A stretch of 64,000 nucleotides of DNA from the NCBI RefSeq assembly GCF_000517125.1, contig NZ_KI912155.1, forward strand, positions 827,179 through 891,178. The letters are read 5' to 3'. The translations under genes were made by a program, and so were the position numbers. The notes beneath the pieces are model-generated. The model worked only from the letters and a program-made list of their open reading frames with translations. It was not told the DNA's origin and did no database searches. Shown here piece after piece: positions 8,182-17,159 of this stretch (positions within the stretch are counted from its first letter, which is position 1; each line of letters starts with the position of its first letter). The DNA comes from Arthrobacter sp. MA-N2. Lineage in GTDB: Bacteria; Actinomycetota; Actinomycetes; Actinomycetales; Micrococcaceae.

Positions 8182-9210
8182 ATGGACCGACGACGGCGGC
8201 TGTGGCTAGCGGCAGGGCTCGCAGTTCTGCTTGCGGTCATTGTAGTCATTGCTGCGATCGTCGCCGGGTCCGGGTCCTCGCCCTCCAGCAACCCCGCGAG
8301 CGCCTCCGCGGGCAGCAAGTCCTCCACCCCGACCCACACCCCGCCGGTTGCGGCGGCGCCGGCCCCGCCGACCATCCCGGAGCTTCCCGCAAACGAGATG
8401 AACATCCTGGTGATCGGCAGCGACAGCCGCGCAAACGCGAAAGAGCAGAACAACCAGACCGTGACAAGCGGACAACCGTCGGACCAACGCTCTGATTGCC
8501 TGATGCTGATCCACGTTCCCGCAGACAGGAAAAAGATCTACGGCATCTCGATCATGCGCGACAACTGGGTCAACATCCCCGGCTTCGGCGCATCAAAAGT
8601 CAACGCTGCCCTCGGCCTGGGCGGCATTCCCTTGGTGGTCAAAACCGTTGAATCGCTGCTCGGCACGCACGTGGACCATACGGTCATGCTCGACTTCAAC
8701 GGCTTCAAGACCCTCACGGATGGCCTCGGCGAAATCGACGTCAATGTCACACTGCCCTTCACTGCCAGCTTTGAAACCCATCACGTCTTCGTCGCCGGAG
8801 TGAACCATTTGGACGGCCAAGCGGCCCTCGAGTTCGTCCGCGAGCGCTACTCGTTCGTGGATGGCGACTTCCAGCGCGTCCGCGACCAGCAAACGTTCCT
8901 CCGCGCCCTGCTGGTCAAGCTCTCTGGCGCCCTCCAGACTCCCGCGGGGGTTCTCAGCCTGGTCAACTTCGCGGTCAATGACCTCGTTGTGGACCAAGGG
9001 TTCGACCCGGCCAGCGTCGCCATGCTGGCCTACGCACTCCGCACCGTGGATCCCGGCGCCTCCGTCTTCTTCACCCTCCCGACCGCAGGGACCGGCACCT
9101 CGCCGGACGGGCAATCGATCGTGGTGCCGGACTACGCCGGGATCGGGCAAGTGGCCGCGGCGCTGCGGGACGGCACGCTGCCGCAATATGCGGCGGCGCA
9201 CGGATACTAA
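8182..9210 (+). CDS. LytR-CpsA-Psr (LCP) family glycopolymer transferase
   Basis: This 342-residue protein has a short basic start, one membrane anchor at about 8-29 and a Ser/Pro-rich linker to about 72. The extracellular LCP domain follows: MNILVIGSDSR, QRSDCLMLIHV, IMRDNWVNIPG, KVNAALGLGG and the Arg-rich FVRERYSFVDGDFQRVRDQQ. LCP enzymes transfer lipid-linked glycopolymers onto peptidoglycan and use the conserved Arg and Asp residues to bind pyrophosphate. There is no LytR_C domain after the catalytic part. It is probably monocistronic. The ribosome binding site is weak. Confidence 0.92.
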   Translation: MDRRRRLWLAAGLAVLLAVIVVIAAIVAGSGSSPSSNPASASAGSKSSTPTHTPPVAAAPAPPTIPELPANEMNILVIGSDSRANAKEQNNQTVTSGQPSDQRSDCLMLIHVPADRKKIYGISIMRDNWVNIPGFGASKVNAALGLGGIPLVVKTVESLLGTHVDHTVMLDFNGFKTLTDGLGEIDVNVTLPFTASFETHHVFVAGVNHLDGQAALEFVRERYSFVDGDFQRVRDQQTFLRALLVKLSGALQTPAGVLSLVNFAVNDLVVDQGFDPASVAMLAYALRTVDPGASVFFTLPTAGTGTSPDGQSIVVPDYAGIGQVAAALRDGTLPQYAAAHGY

Positions 9211-9281
9211 AACAAAGGCGCACGGCTACCCCCGCAGCGAACGCTGGCACCGGCGTCGGGCAGGCTCTATATATTGAGAAC

Positions 9282-11516
9282 ATGACCCATACTCCCGGTT
9301 CCGCCCAGCCGTCCCATGCGAAGGGCCCCACTGCCCCTGTCGCGAAAAAGGTCCCCAGCACCCGTGAGCACCACGGTGATGTTTTCGTGGACAATTACGA
9401 ATGGCTACGGGACAAGGAGTCCTCCGAGGTCATCGAGCATTTGAAGGCTGAAAACGCCTACCAAGAGGCCGTTACCGCGCACCAGGAACCGCTGCGGGAG
9501 GCCATCTTCCAGGAAATCAAGGGCCGTACCCAGGAGACGGACCTTTCGGTCCCCAGCCGCAAGGACCACTGGTGGTACTACACCCGCACCGTCGAGGGCA
9601 AGGAATACGGGATCCATTGCCGTGTCCGGGCTGCAAACTCGGGAGATGCGGTGGCGGACTGGACCCCGCCCGTGGTGGAACCCGGCGTCGAACTCCCCGG
9701 CGAAGAAGTCCTGCTGGACGGCAATACCGAGGCGGAAGGCAAGCCGTTCTTCTCCATTGGCGGCACTGCCGTGACGGTCGACGGCAACCTCTTTGCCTAC
9801 GCTGTGGACAACTCCGGCGAGGAACGCTTCACCCTCCGCATCAAGGACCTGCGGACGGGCGAGCTGCTGCCCGACGTCATCGAGAACATCTTCTACGGCG
9901 TGGCCTTCTCCCCAGACGGCACCCGGATCTTCTACACCGTGGTGGACGACGCCTGGCGGCCTTACCAGGTGAAGTCGCACGTCCTGGGAACGCCCGTCAG
10001 CGAGGACCAGGTGATCTACCAGGAGGACGACGTCGCCATGTGGCTCGGCTTCGAGCTCTCCTCCGACCGGCGGTACCTCGTGCTAAGCATCGGCTGCTCG
10101 GAGTTCAGCGAGACGCGCCTGCTGCGCTTCGACGAGGTCGACGCCGGCCTGTCCACCGTGATTTCCCGCGACGAACACATTCTCTACGAGGCCGAGCCGT
10201 TCCTCCTCGAGGGCGCCGATGGACAAAAGACCGAGACCATCCTCCTGACGCACAACAAGGACGCCATCAACTCGATGGTTTCCATCGCGGATCCGGCCGA
10301 ATTCGCCAAGCCGCTGGCCGAGCAGCGCTGGCGCACCGTCGTCGAGCATTCCGACGCCGTTCGCGTCAACGGTGCCGGCGTCACCTCGACGCATCTGGTG
10401 GTGGGGGTACGGCAGGACACGATCGAGCGCGTGCAGGTGCTGCCGCTCGCTGGATTGGGAACCTCGGCGCAGGGCCCGGCTATTGAGCCTGCCTTCGACG
10501 AGGAGCTGTACACGGCCGGGGTGGCGGGTTCCGACTACGAGGCCCCGGTGATCCGGATCGGCTACACGTCCTTCTTCACGCCGTCGCGGGTGTACGACTT
10601 TGTGCTGCCCACCGCCGCACTGCCGCAAGGCGAACTGCTGTTGCGGAAAGAAAGCCCGGTGCTGGGCGGGTACACCGCCTCGGACTACGTGGCCACGCGC
10701 GAATGGGCGACGGCGGCCGACGGCACCCGGGTGCCCTTGTCCGTGCTCCGGCACGTTTCCGTGAAGCAGGATTCAAGCGCTGCGGGCCTGGTGTATGGCT
10801 ATGGCTCCTACGAGGTCAGCATGGATCCGGGTTTCGGAGTGGCGCGGCTGTCCCTCTTGGACCGCGGAATCGTCATGGTGATCGCCCACATCCGCGGCGG
10901 CGGCGAGCTCGGCCGGCGCTGGTATGACGACGGGAAGAAGCTCAACAAGAAAAACACCTTCACGGACTTCATCGCGGCAACGGACTGGCTTGCGTCCTCC
11001 GGTTGGGTGGCGCCGGGCCGGATCGCCGCCATGGGTGGCTCCGCGGGCGGCCTGCTCATGGGTGCCGTAGCGAACCTCGCACCGGAGAAATACGCGGCGA
11101 TCGTGGCCGCGGTGCCGTTCGTCGACGCGCTGAACACCATCCTGGACCCGGATCTGCCGCTCTCGGCTCTTGAATGGGAGGAATGGGGCAACCCCATCAC
11201 CGATCCCGAGGTGTACCACTACATGAAGTCCTACACCCCTTACGAGAACATCCGCGCCGCCGCATACCCCCGGATCGCCGCTGTCACGTCTTTCAACGAC
11301 ACACGCGTGCTTTACGTGGAGCCCGCCAAGTGGGTCCAGGTGCTCCGTTCGGAGACCACCGGGACAGCGCCGATCGTGATGAAGATCGAAATGGACGGTG
11401 GACACGGCGGAGCTTCGGGGCGCTACGTTCAGTGGCGCGAGCGTGCTTGGGACTACGCCTTCGTCGCGGATGCACTCGGCGCGGTCGAACTGCTGCCCGG
11501 TGCGGGGCTCAAGTAG
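9282..11516 (+). CDS. ptrB: Oligopeptidase B (S9A prolyl oligopeptidase family)
   Basis: This 744-residue cytoplasmic serine peptidase has an N-terminal beta-propeller (about 75-425) and a C-terminal alpha/beta hydrolase domain. The catalytic triad is visible: Ser587 in GGSAGG, Asp673 in FNDTRV and His708 in GGHGG. IRGGGELGRRWYDDGKK and EWEEWGNP are typical of oligopeptidase B, which cuts short peptides after Arg or Lys. It has no signal peptide. The next gene follows after only 53 bases on the same strand, so some read-through into the histidine kinase is possible. Confidence 0.93.
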   Translation: MTHTPGSAQPSHAKGPTAPVAKKVPSTREHHGDVFVDNYEWLRDKESSEVIEHLKAENAYQEAVTAHQEPLREAIFQEIKGRTQETDLSVPSRKDHWWYYTRTVEGKEYGIHCRVRAANSGDAVADWTPPVVEPGVELPGEEVLLDGNTEAEGKPFFSIGGTAVTVDGNLFAYAVDNSGEERFTLRIKDLRTGELLPDVIENIFYGVAFSPDGTRIFYTVVDDAWRPYQVKSHVLGTPVSEDQVIYQEDDVAMWLGFELSSDRRYLVLSIGCSEFSETRLLRFDEVDAGLSTVISRDEHILYEAEPFLLEGADGQKTETILLTHNKDAINSMVSIADPAEFAKPLAEQRWRTVVEHSDAVRVNGAGVTSTHLVVGVRQDTIERVQVLPLAGLGTSAQGPAIEPAFDEELYTAGVAGSDYEAPVIRIGYTSFFTPSRVYDFVLPTAALPQGELLLRKESPVLGGYTASDYVATREWATAADGTRVPLSVLRHVSVKQDSSAAGLVYGYGSYEVSMDPGFGVARLSLLDRGIVMVIAHIRGGGELGRRWYDDGKKLNKKNTFTDFIAATDWLASSGWVAPGRIAAMGGSAGGLLMGAVANLAPEKYAAIVAAVPFVDALNTILDPDLPLSALEWEEWGNPITDPEVYHYMKSYTPYENIRAAAYPRIAAVTSFNDTRVLYVEPAKWVQVLRSETTGTAPIVMKIEMDGGHGGASGRYVQWRERAWDYAFVADALGAVELLPGAGLK

Positions 11517-11569
11517 CGTTCTCGATAGTAAGCTCTCCCACGGGAGCCGAATCGAACAGTAGGAGCGTA

Positions 11570-13207
11570 GTGGAGAGTCGCTTGACTATCGACGCCTCGG
11601 TGCCGAAGAGTGCCTTGGTGGCCGACCCCGATCCGATCCGCCGCGCGGAGACCAACGCGGCGCTCACCTCCGCGGGGTTCGTGGTTCGTTCAGCGTCCGA
11701 CGCCGGCTCGCTTGCAGCCGCGCTGGAGAGCGGGCCGAGCGACGTGCTGGTGGTGGACAACGGGCTCCGGGATCTTCTTCCCCGGAATGTTGCCCCTGTT
11801 CTGCTCATGCTGGACCCGGACGACGAGCTCGATGTTTCCGCCCTGGAAGCATGGACCATCGCGGATTTTGTGCACAGTGGCCAGCCCCCGGCCGTTCGGG
11901 CAAGCAGGGCACTGGTACTGATTGCCCGGGCCAGCGAAAGGACGCGCCGCCGCGCGGAAACCGAATCGCTGAGGGAAAGCCTGCGGAAGGTGTCCTCGGC
12001 GATCCGGTCAACCATCGATCCAGCGCAGATCGCCCGGCATCTGGTGGATGGAATCGGCGACGCCCTGGGCGCGGAACACGTCTGGTTCACCACGTTCCCG
12101 GACGCCCGCGTACCGCAGGTCTGTGCCGAATGGAACGCTCCTGGCCTGGCCCACGGAGTCCTGCCTGTCGAGCTCACCGACGAGGTGAGCAGGTTCGAAG
12201 TGGCGGCGCACCTGTGGGCCGAAGCCGAGGTTCAGCCGCTGCCTAGGCGGGCTCTGCCGGGGCAGCCCGATGGTGCAAGTGCGCCGGGTGGCGCCCATGC
12301 GCCGTCGGCCTCTGTTGTTGTGCCGGTAGGCGAGGGAGATCTTGTTCTGGGGGTCATCTGGATCGCCCGCCCGGACACCGCACAGAAATGGACACGGGCC
12401 GAAATCGGCCTGATCCAGCACGTATCGGGAAACCTGGCTTATGGCCTGATGCAAAGCCACCTGATAGGCGCACAACAGGAGGTCATGTACAAACTCCAGG
12501 AACTCGACCAGGCAAAGACCGACTTCCTGACCACGGTGAACCACGAACTCCGGACGCCCCTGACCTCAATCACGGCTTATCTGGACATGATCCGCAGCGG
12601 CGCCGGTGGAGCGATTCCCGCGGGCGTTGAGCGGATGGTGGACGTCATTTCGCGAAACGCCGAGCGCCTCCGCCGGCTCATCGAGGACATGCTCACCGTC
12701 TCGCACCAGAACAGCTCCGGTGAACTCCACTTGAGCCCCGTGAATGTGGGGACCATGCTCCGGCTCGTTGTCTCGGCCTTGCAGCCCCTCGCCGAGTCCC
12801 GTTCGCTGTCGCTCACCGTGGCGCACGCGCCAGGAACCGTGACGGTACGGGCCGATGAGGCCAAGCTGGAGCAGGTCTTTTCCAACATCATCAGCAACGC
12901 CATCAAATTCACCCCCGACGGCGGCCATGTCGCCGTCAGCAGCGAGATCACCCAGGACCCGGTTCCCAGTGTGGTGGTGCGTGTGGAGGACACCGGCGTC
13001 GGAATTCCCGAAAAGGAAATCGACCAAGTGTTTACGCGGTTCTTCCGCGCTTCGAACGCCTCTACGGCGGCTATCCCAGGGAGCGGCCTTGGCCTCGCGA
13101 TAGTCCACGACATTGTGGAGCGCCATTCCGGCGCGCTGGATATCGAGTCCGGGCTCGGAGTGGGAACCACCGTCTCGGTCCGGCTCCCCCTCAATACCAA
13201 GAACTAG
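11570..13207 (+). CDS. Histidine kinase with receiver-like and GAF domains
   Basis: The protein has 545 residues from the GTG at 11570 (AGGAGC just upstream); a TTG at 11582 is an alternative. The N-terminal ~110 residues look like a receiver domain (ALVADPDP, VLVVDNG) but lack the conserved lysine. A GAF-like domain lies at about 145-285. HisKA follows with NHELRTPLTS, phospho-acceptor His325, then an HATPase domain with NIISNAIKF, DTGVGIP and GSGLGLAI. There is no membrane segment, so it senses a cytoplasmic signal. The convergent OmpR-type regulator at 13594-14445 is the obvious partner. Confidence 0.88.
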   Translation: MESRLTIDASVPKSALVADPDPIRRAETNAALTSAGFVVRSASDAGSLAAALESGPSDVLVVDNGLRDLLPRNVAPVLLMLDPDDELDVSALEAWTIADFVHSGQPPAVRASRALVLIARASERTRRRAETESLRESLRKVSSAIRSTIDPAQIARHLVDGIGDALGAEHVWFTTFPDARVPQVCAEWNAPGLAHGVLPVELTDEVSRFEVAAHLWAEAEVQPLPRRALPGQPDGASAPGGAHAPSASVVVPVGEGDLVLGVIWIARPDTAQKWTRAEIGLIQHVSGNLAYGLMQSHLIGAQQEVMYKLQELDQAKTDFLTTVNHELRTPLTSITAYLDMIRSGAGGAIPAGVERMVDVISRNAERLRRLIEDMLTVSHQNSSGELHLSPVNVGTMLRLVVSALQPLAESRSLSLTVAHAPGTVTVRADEAKLEQVFSNIISNAIKFTPDGGHVAVSSEITQDPVPSVVVRVEDTGVGIPEKEIDQVFTRFFRASNASTAAIPGSGLGLAIVHDIVERHSGALDIESGLGVGTTVSVRLPLNTKN

Positions 13208-13217
13208 GGGCAAAAAA

Positions 13218-13247
13218 CATCGCCCCGGGCGGTGGCCCGGGGCGATG
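13218..13247 (+). terminator. Terminator hairpin after the histidine kinase
   Basis: CATCGCCCCGGG and CCCGGGGCGATG pair perfectly around a six-base loop, eleven bases after the kinase stop. The tail is only weakly T-rich (GAATTGCTTT). Confidence 0.75.
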
Positions 13248-13267
13248 CTGGAATTGCTTTGCGTCCA

Positions 13268-13333
13268 CCCAAGTAGCTAGCAGTTGTTGTCGTTAAGAGG
13301 CGACTAAACGACAACAAGTGCGAGTTAGTTGGG
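13268..13333. repeat. 66-bp palindromic repeat, copy 1
   Basis: The left arm starts CCCAAGTAGCTAGCAG and both arms meet around TTGTTGTCGTT/AACGACAACAA. It is imperfect at the left end. It overlaps the 3' end of the small secreted-peptide gene and supplies its Pro-Asn-stop. Confidence 0.85.
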
Positions 13334-13510
13334 CCACCAACCGATCTGTGCGTAGTTCACCGGGTCAGTCACAACAGGAACGGTGGTAACCGTCGTGGTT
13401 GTTGTGGTTGTCGTGACGTGGGAGGTCTTCGGCGCAGCGTTGGCAGGAGTGACAAATCCGCCAATAGCCAGCAGACCGGTCATGAGAAGGGTGGCTGCGA
13501 ATTTTTTCAT
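13325..13510 (-). CDS. Small secreted Thr-rich peptide
   Basis: This 61-residue peptide has a clear signal sequence: MKKF, a hydrophobic stretch at about 5-18 and a TPANAAPK cleavage region near 25. The mature part is only about 35 residues: a run of eight threonines at 33-40, VTTVPVV, and a WWPN end. AAAGGAG six bases before the ATG supports translation. It is 83 bases downstream of the response regulator on the same strand, so it may be co-transcribed or controlled by that system. Its last two codons and stop lie inside a 66-bp palindromic repeat. No family was recognised. Confidence 0.72.
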   Translation of the reverse strand: MKKFAATLLMTGLLAIGGFVTPANAAPKTSHVTTTTTTTTVTTVPVVTDPVNYAQIGWWPN

Positions 13511-13593
13511 CCAGTGCTCCTTTGAGCTGTTAAAATCCGGAGGGTTACGCTCAAAGGGTACGGAGCCATGTTAAAGGTTCCCTTAAGATCCGC

Positions 13594-14445
13594 TCAGTTT
13601 TCCGAAGTCTTAGCTGCCAGACGGTACCCCACGCCACGAACAGTCTCCACCCAACGGGGCGACTGCGCCGAATCGCCGAGCTTCCGCCTCAGATTAGCGA
13701 TGTGAACCTGGATAGCACGTTCTTCGGACTCACTGACATAGCCACCGGTTTCGTACTCCCTCGCATGGAGCCAGCGGGCCAAACCCGTGGTGCTCCGGAC
13801 AACACGCCCGGCCTCCATGAGCGCTTGGAGGAGATCGAACTCGGTACGGGTCAATTGCACCTCTTCGGCACCCACCCGCGTAGTCCGCGTGGCCACGTCC
13901 AGGTAGAGGCCGTTGTGTTCCAGGCCCGTGTGCTCTTCGGCCGCTTGCCCGTTTGCCGGTTGCCCACTTGTTGGGGGCGGGGAAGCGACCGGAGCGCTCA
14001 GCGCCATGGTCCCCTCCGCTCGCGACAGCTCCGGTGTCGTGCTCCCCCCGGAAACTCCGCTCAATAACTTGCTGCCGCGCGGCCGGCGCAGGAGCGTCTC
14101 GACCCGGGCCAGGAGTTCGCGGGCCCGGAAGGGCTTGGTGATAAAGTCGTCCGCGCCAACGGCCAGACCTTGCAGCGTATCCACCTCGCGCGCACGGGCC
14201 GTCAGCATGACGATGTAGGCGTCGCTGAACTCGCGGACACGGCGGGTCACCTCGATCCCGTCAATGTCCGGCAGGCCCAGGTCCAGAGTTATGACGTCCG
14301 GATTATGGAGGCGGACCGCAGCCACGCCATCCACACCGTTCCCGGCCGCATAGACCTCCAAGCCCGAGGCTTCCAGGACAGCGTGAACCACCTCACGAAT
14401 GTCATCGTCATCCTCGATTACTACGGCCACGCCAGATGCGCTCAC
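13594..14445 (-). CDS. OmpR/PhoB-type response regulator
   Basis: The 283-residue protein starts at GTG. Its receiver domain has the acidic pocket EDDDD (11-15), phospho-acceptor Asp55 in TLDLGLPD, MLTAR and the conserved lysine in FITKPFRARELL. An unusually long linker of about 60 residues rich in Pro, Gly and Ala leads to a winged-helix DNA-binding domain (QLTRTEFDLLQALMEAGRVV, AIQVHIANLRRKLGD, VRGVGYRLA). It lies tail to tail with the histidine kinase, separated by the small secreted peptide gene. The target genes are not evident. Confidence 0.93.
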   Translation of the reverse strand: MSASGVAVVIEDDDDIREVVHAVLEASGLEVYAAGNGVDGVAAVRLHNPDVITLDLGLPDIDGIEVTRRVREFSDAYIVMLTARAREVDTLQGLAVGADDFITKPFRARELLARVETLLRRPRGSKLLSGVSGGSTTPELSRAEGTMALSAPVASPPPTSGQPANGQAAEEHTGLEHNGLYLDVATRTTRVGAEEVQLTRTEFDLLQALMEAGRVVRSTTGLARWLHAREYETGGYVSESEERAIQVHIANLRRKLGDSAQSPRWVETVRGVGYRLAAKTSEN

Positions 14446-14523
14446 TTGCCGCCCCCCGATCTCCCCTGCTCAGCCCACATTACCGCCGTCGGTGCCTGCT
14501 ATTCTTGCGCATTTCGGGGTAAA

Positions 14524-15099
14524 TCACGCATCGATGCTCTTTCGCCGCTTCCGTGCGCGCCATTCGGAGTCGAGTATGGCAAAGATCACTTGGGTGGACC
14601 ACTGGCCTTTATAATGCCAGTTGTCCACCAGGACCGCTTCCCGACGCATGCCAAGCCGCTCGCACAAGCTTGACGACGAGGTGTTCAGGGCATCCAGCTT
14701 GGCGTCGATCCTGTGGAACATGAGCGTCTCAAAAGCCAGCCGGAGGACTGCCTCGGCCGCCTCCGACGCATAGCCATGACCCTGGCTTTCCGGTGCGAGG
14801 ATCCAGCCGATCTCAGCCTGCCCGGTGCCCGGCAGCCATTTGAGCACCACTTCGCCCAGAAGCCCCGGCGAGTCGGCGCGCTCTATGGCCAGGCACACCC
14901 AGTCGCCCTCCTGCTCGAAGCTGAAATTGGCGTAGCGTCCCAGCGCTTCCATGGACTGCGTCAGGGTCAGCTCCCGCCGGAGGAGGAATCGCGCCGTTCC
15001 GGGAAGCGACTGGTAAGCATGGAATCGCTCCAGGTCGGTGGCCTCGAATCGGCGAAGCACGAGTCTCGGCGTCCGGAGGGGAAGTTCAATGAGGGGCAT
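14524..15099 (-). CDS. GNAT N-acetyltransferase (RimJ/RimL-like)
   Basis: This 191-residue single-domain acetyltransferase opens with LRTPRLVLRRFEATDLERF, the usual start of RimJ/RimL-type enzymes. The acetyl-CoA site is in ILAPESQGHGYASEAAEAVL (Q-x-x-G-x-A/S variant, about 108-127), followed by HRIDAKLDALNTSSSSLCERLGMR. Such enzymes acetylate protein N-termini or small amines. The substrate cannot be told from sequence. It is divergent from paaI with a PaaR-like site between, but its own promoter is not clear. Confidence 0.88.
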   Translation of the reverse strand: MPLIELPLRTPRLVLRRFEATDLERFHAYQSLPGTARFLLRRELTLTQSMEALGRYANFSFEQEGDWVCLAIERADSPGLLGEVVLKWLPGTGQAEIGWILAPESQGHGYASEAAEAVLRLAFETLMFHRIDAKLDALNTSSSSLCERLGMRREAVLVDNWHYKGQWSTQVIFAILDSEWRARKRRKSIDA

Positions 15100-15192
15100 G
15101 CATCGATACTACGTGCAGGTTTTTTGGCTTGGCAGGAGCAACAAATCGGTTCCGCCGAGCGGCCGCCCCTTGACAGTTCATGGAAACTGGGA

Positions 15193-15216
15193 TTACCTAA
15201 TGAACATTCGGTAAAT
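15193..15216 (+). promoter_or_regulatory. PaaR-like operator upstream of paaI
   Basis: TTACC and CGGTAA half sites sit at the spacing of the TetR-type PaaR operator (ACTNACCG-N2-CG-N2-CGGTNANT). The left half is degenerate. It ends about 20 bases before the paaI start. Confidence 0.6.
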
Positions 15217-15236
15217 AAAGCTGGAGGCACTGACGC

Positions 15237-15755
15237 ATGGTTGAGACCACCCTTTCTGGCGCAACGCAGCACCAGATCCTCAAGAACGACCCCGCCTCCG
15301 AGTGGATGGGCCTCGAGGTCCTCAAGATCGACGACGGCCACGCCACAGTCCGCATGACCCTCCGCCAAGAGATGCTCAACGGCTTCGGAATGGCCCACGG
15401 CGGAATGATCTTCGCCTTCGCGGATTCGGCATTCGCCCTCGCCTGCAACCCGGCCAACCCCTCGCCGTCGGAAGCTGACTCCATCACCGTCGCCGCCGGC
15501 GTCGACATCAACTTCCTCAAGCCGGCCTATCAAGGTCAAGTGATCACCGCCGTCGCAAACCGCCGCGCCGACAACGGACGCAGCGGCCTGTACGACATCC
15601 AGATCTTCGCTGCGGACCCGGGCGATCTTGCCAGCACCGGCTCGGGTGCCGCCCCCGACACCGGTGCGGGCACCCGCGTGCCCAAGGATCCGGACCGCTA
15701 TGGCGAGCTCATCGCCGAGTTCCGTGGCCGCAGCCGCACCATCTCCAAGAAGTAG
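15237..15755 (+). CDS. paaI: Hydroxyphenylacetyl-CoA thioesterase PaaI
   Basis: This 172-residue hot-dog fold thioesterase contains LNGFGMAHGGMIFAFADSAF, the PaaI signature with the catalytic Asp in the ADSAF segment. SYQG-like LKPAYQGQVITAVA follows. PaaI removes CoA from dead-end intermediates of phenylacetate breakdown. An Asp/Ala/Gly-rich insert (about 122-150) is longer than in enterobacterial homologues. GGAGG lies before the ATG. The stop is seven bases before the paaK start, so the two form one transcript under the PaaR-like site. Confidence 0.93.
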   Translation: MVETTLSGATQHQILKNDPASEWMGLEVLKIDDGHATVRMTLRQEMLNGFGMAHGGMIFAFADSAFALACNPANPSPSEADSITVAAGVDINFLKPAYQGQVITAVANRRADNGRSGLYDIQIFAADPGDLASTGSGAAPDTGAGTRVPKDPDRYGELIAEFRGRSRTISKK

Positions 15756-15762
15756 GAAGACC

Positions 15763-17115
15763 ATGACACAGAACACCGTCGCCGCTCCCGACGCACCGCT
15801 TAACACCGCACAGCTAGATCGCGAAGAAACCATCTCCCGCGACGAGCTCGAGGCCCTGCAGCTCAGCCGCCTCCAGCACACCGTGGCCTACGCTTACGAG
15901 CGCGTGCCGCTCTACAAGCGCAAGTTCGACGACGCCGGCGTCCACCCGTCCGACCTCCGGGAACTTTCCGACCTCGGCAAGTTCCCGTACACCACCAAGG
16001 ACGACCTCCGCGAGGAATACCCCTTCGGCATGTTCGCGGTGCCGCAGAACGAAGTGGCCCGCATCCACGCCAGCTCCGGCACCACCGGCCGGCCGACCGT
16101 CGTCGGGTACACCAAGAACGACCTCGCCAACTGGGCCTCCCTCGTGGCCCGCTCGCTCCGCGCCTCGGGAGTCCGCCCGGGTATGAAGGTCCACAACGCC
16201 TACGGATACGGCCTGTTCACCGGTGGCCTGGGTGCCCATGCTGGAGCCGAAGCCCTCGGCTGCACCGTCATTCCGATGTCCGGCGGCCAGACCGAACGCC
16301 AGATCCAGCTGATACAGGACTTCAAGCCCGACGCCATCCTCGCAACCCCCACCTACCTGCTGACGATCGCCGATGCGATGGCCCAGATGGGTGTCGACCC
16401 GGCGTCGACGTCGCTCAAATACGCTGTGCTCGGCGCCGAACCGTGGACCGAGGAAATGCGGCACGAGCTCGAAACCACCATGAACATCAAGGCCTGCGAC
16501 ATTTACGGGCTGTCAGAGGTCATGGGCCCGGGCGTCGCAGGCGAGGCCGTGGAGACACAAGACGGCTGCCACATCTGGGAGGACCATTTCCGGCCGGAGA
16601 TCATCGACCCCTTCGATCCCTCCCGCGGGGTAAGTGCCGTGCTGCCCGACGGCGAGCCTGGCGAACTCGTCTTCACCTCGCTGACGAAGGAAGCCTTGCC
16701 GATCATCAGGTACCGCACCAAGGACCTCACGCGCCTCCTGCCCGGCACCGCCCGCCCGGCGCACCGACGCATGGGTCGCATCACCGGCCGCAGCGACGAC
16801 ATGATCATCCTGCGCGGCGTGAACCTCTTCCCCTCGCAAATCGAGGAAATCGCTCTGCGCATCCCCGAGCTCAGCCCGCACTTCCAGCTCGAACTCACCC
16901 GCCCCGAGGGCAAGCGCATGGATTCCCTGACCGTCAAGATCGAGCGCCGCGAGAACGTCTCATCGGAGGCTGGCACGACGGCGGCACACGCCTTGCGCGA
17001 GCAGATCAAGATCCACGTGGGTTCTTCGTGCGTGGTGGAGGTCGTCAACCCCGGATCGCTCGAGCGCTCCAACGGCAAGCTGCGCCGGGTCTACGACATG
17101 CGACCCAAGAGGTAA
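15763..17115 (+). CDS. paaK: Phenylacetate-CoA ligase
   Basis: This 450-residue adenylate-forming enzyme activates phenylacetate to phenylacetyl-CoA, the first step of the pathway. I chose the ATG at 15763 (AGGAAGACC upstream) rather than longer frames that run back through paaI. Motifs are ASSGTTGRPTVVGYT near 100-115, AYGYGLFTGGLGAHAGAE, DIYGLSEVMGPGVAGE, YRTKDLTRL and GRSDDMIILRGVNLFPSQIE. The length matches PaaK of other bacteria. It is coupled to paaI upstream and followed by paaR after 44 bases. Confidence 0.95.
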   Translation: MTQNTVAAPDAPLNTAQLDREETISRDELEALQLSRLQHTVAYAYERVPLYKRKFDDAGVHPSDLRELSDLGKFPYTTKDDLREEYPFGMFAVPQNEVARIHASSGTTGRPTVVGYTKNDLANWASLVARSLRASGVRPGMKVHNAYGYGLFTGGLGAHAGAEALGCTVIPMSGGQTERQIQLIQDFKPDAILATPTYLLTIADAMAQMGVDPASTSLKYAVLGAEPWTEEMRHELETTMNIKACDIYGLSEVMGPGVAGEAVETQDGCHIWEDHFRPEIIDPFDPSRGVSAVLPDGEPGELVFTSLTKEALPIIRYRTKDLTRLLPGTARPAHRRMGRITGRSDDMIILRGVNLFPSQIEEIALRIPELSPHFQLELTRPEGKRMDSLTVKIERRENVSSEAGTTAAHALREQIKIHVGSSCVVEVVNPGSLERSNGKLRRVYDMRPKR

Positions 17116-17135
17116 CCTGCCAAAGCGGGTGCACT

Positions 17136-17157
17136 ATTCAACCGACCGTTCATGGGA
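17136..17157 (+). promoter_or_regulatory. PaaR-like operator upstream of paaR
   Basis: AACCGACCGTTC resembles one half of the 21.1 and 27.6 kb sites; the second half is degraded. Its place immediately before the regulator start suggests autoregulation. Confidence 0.45.
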
Positions 17158-17159
17158 AA

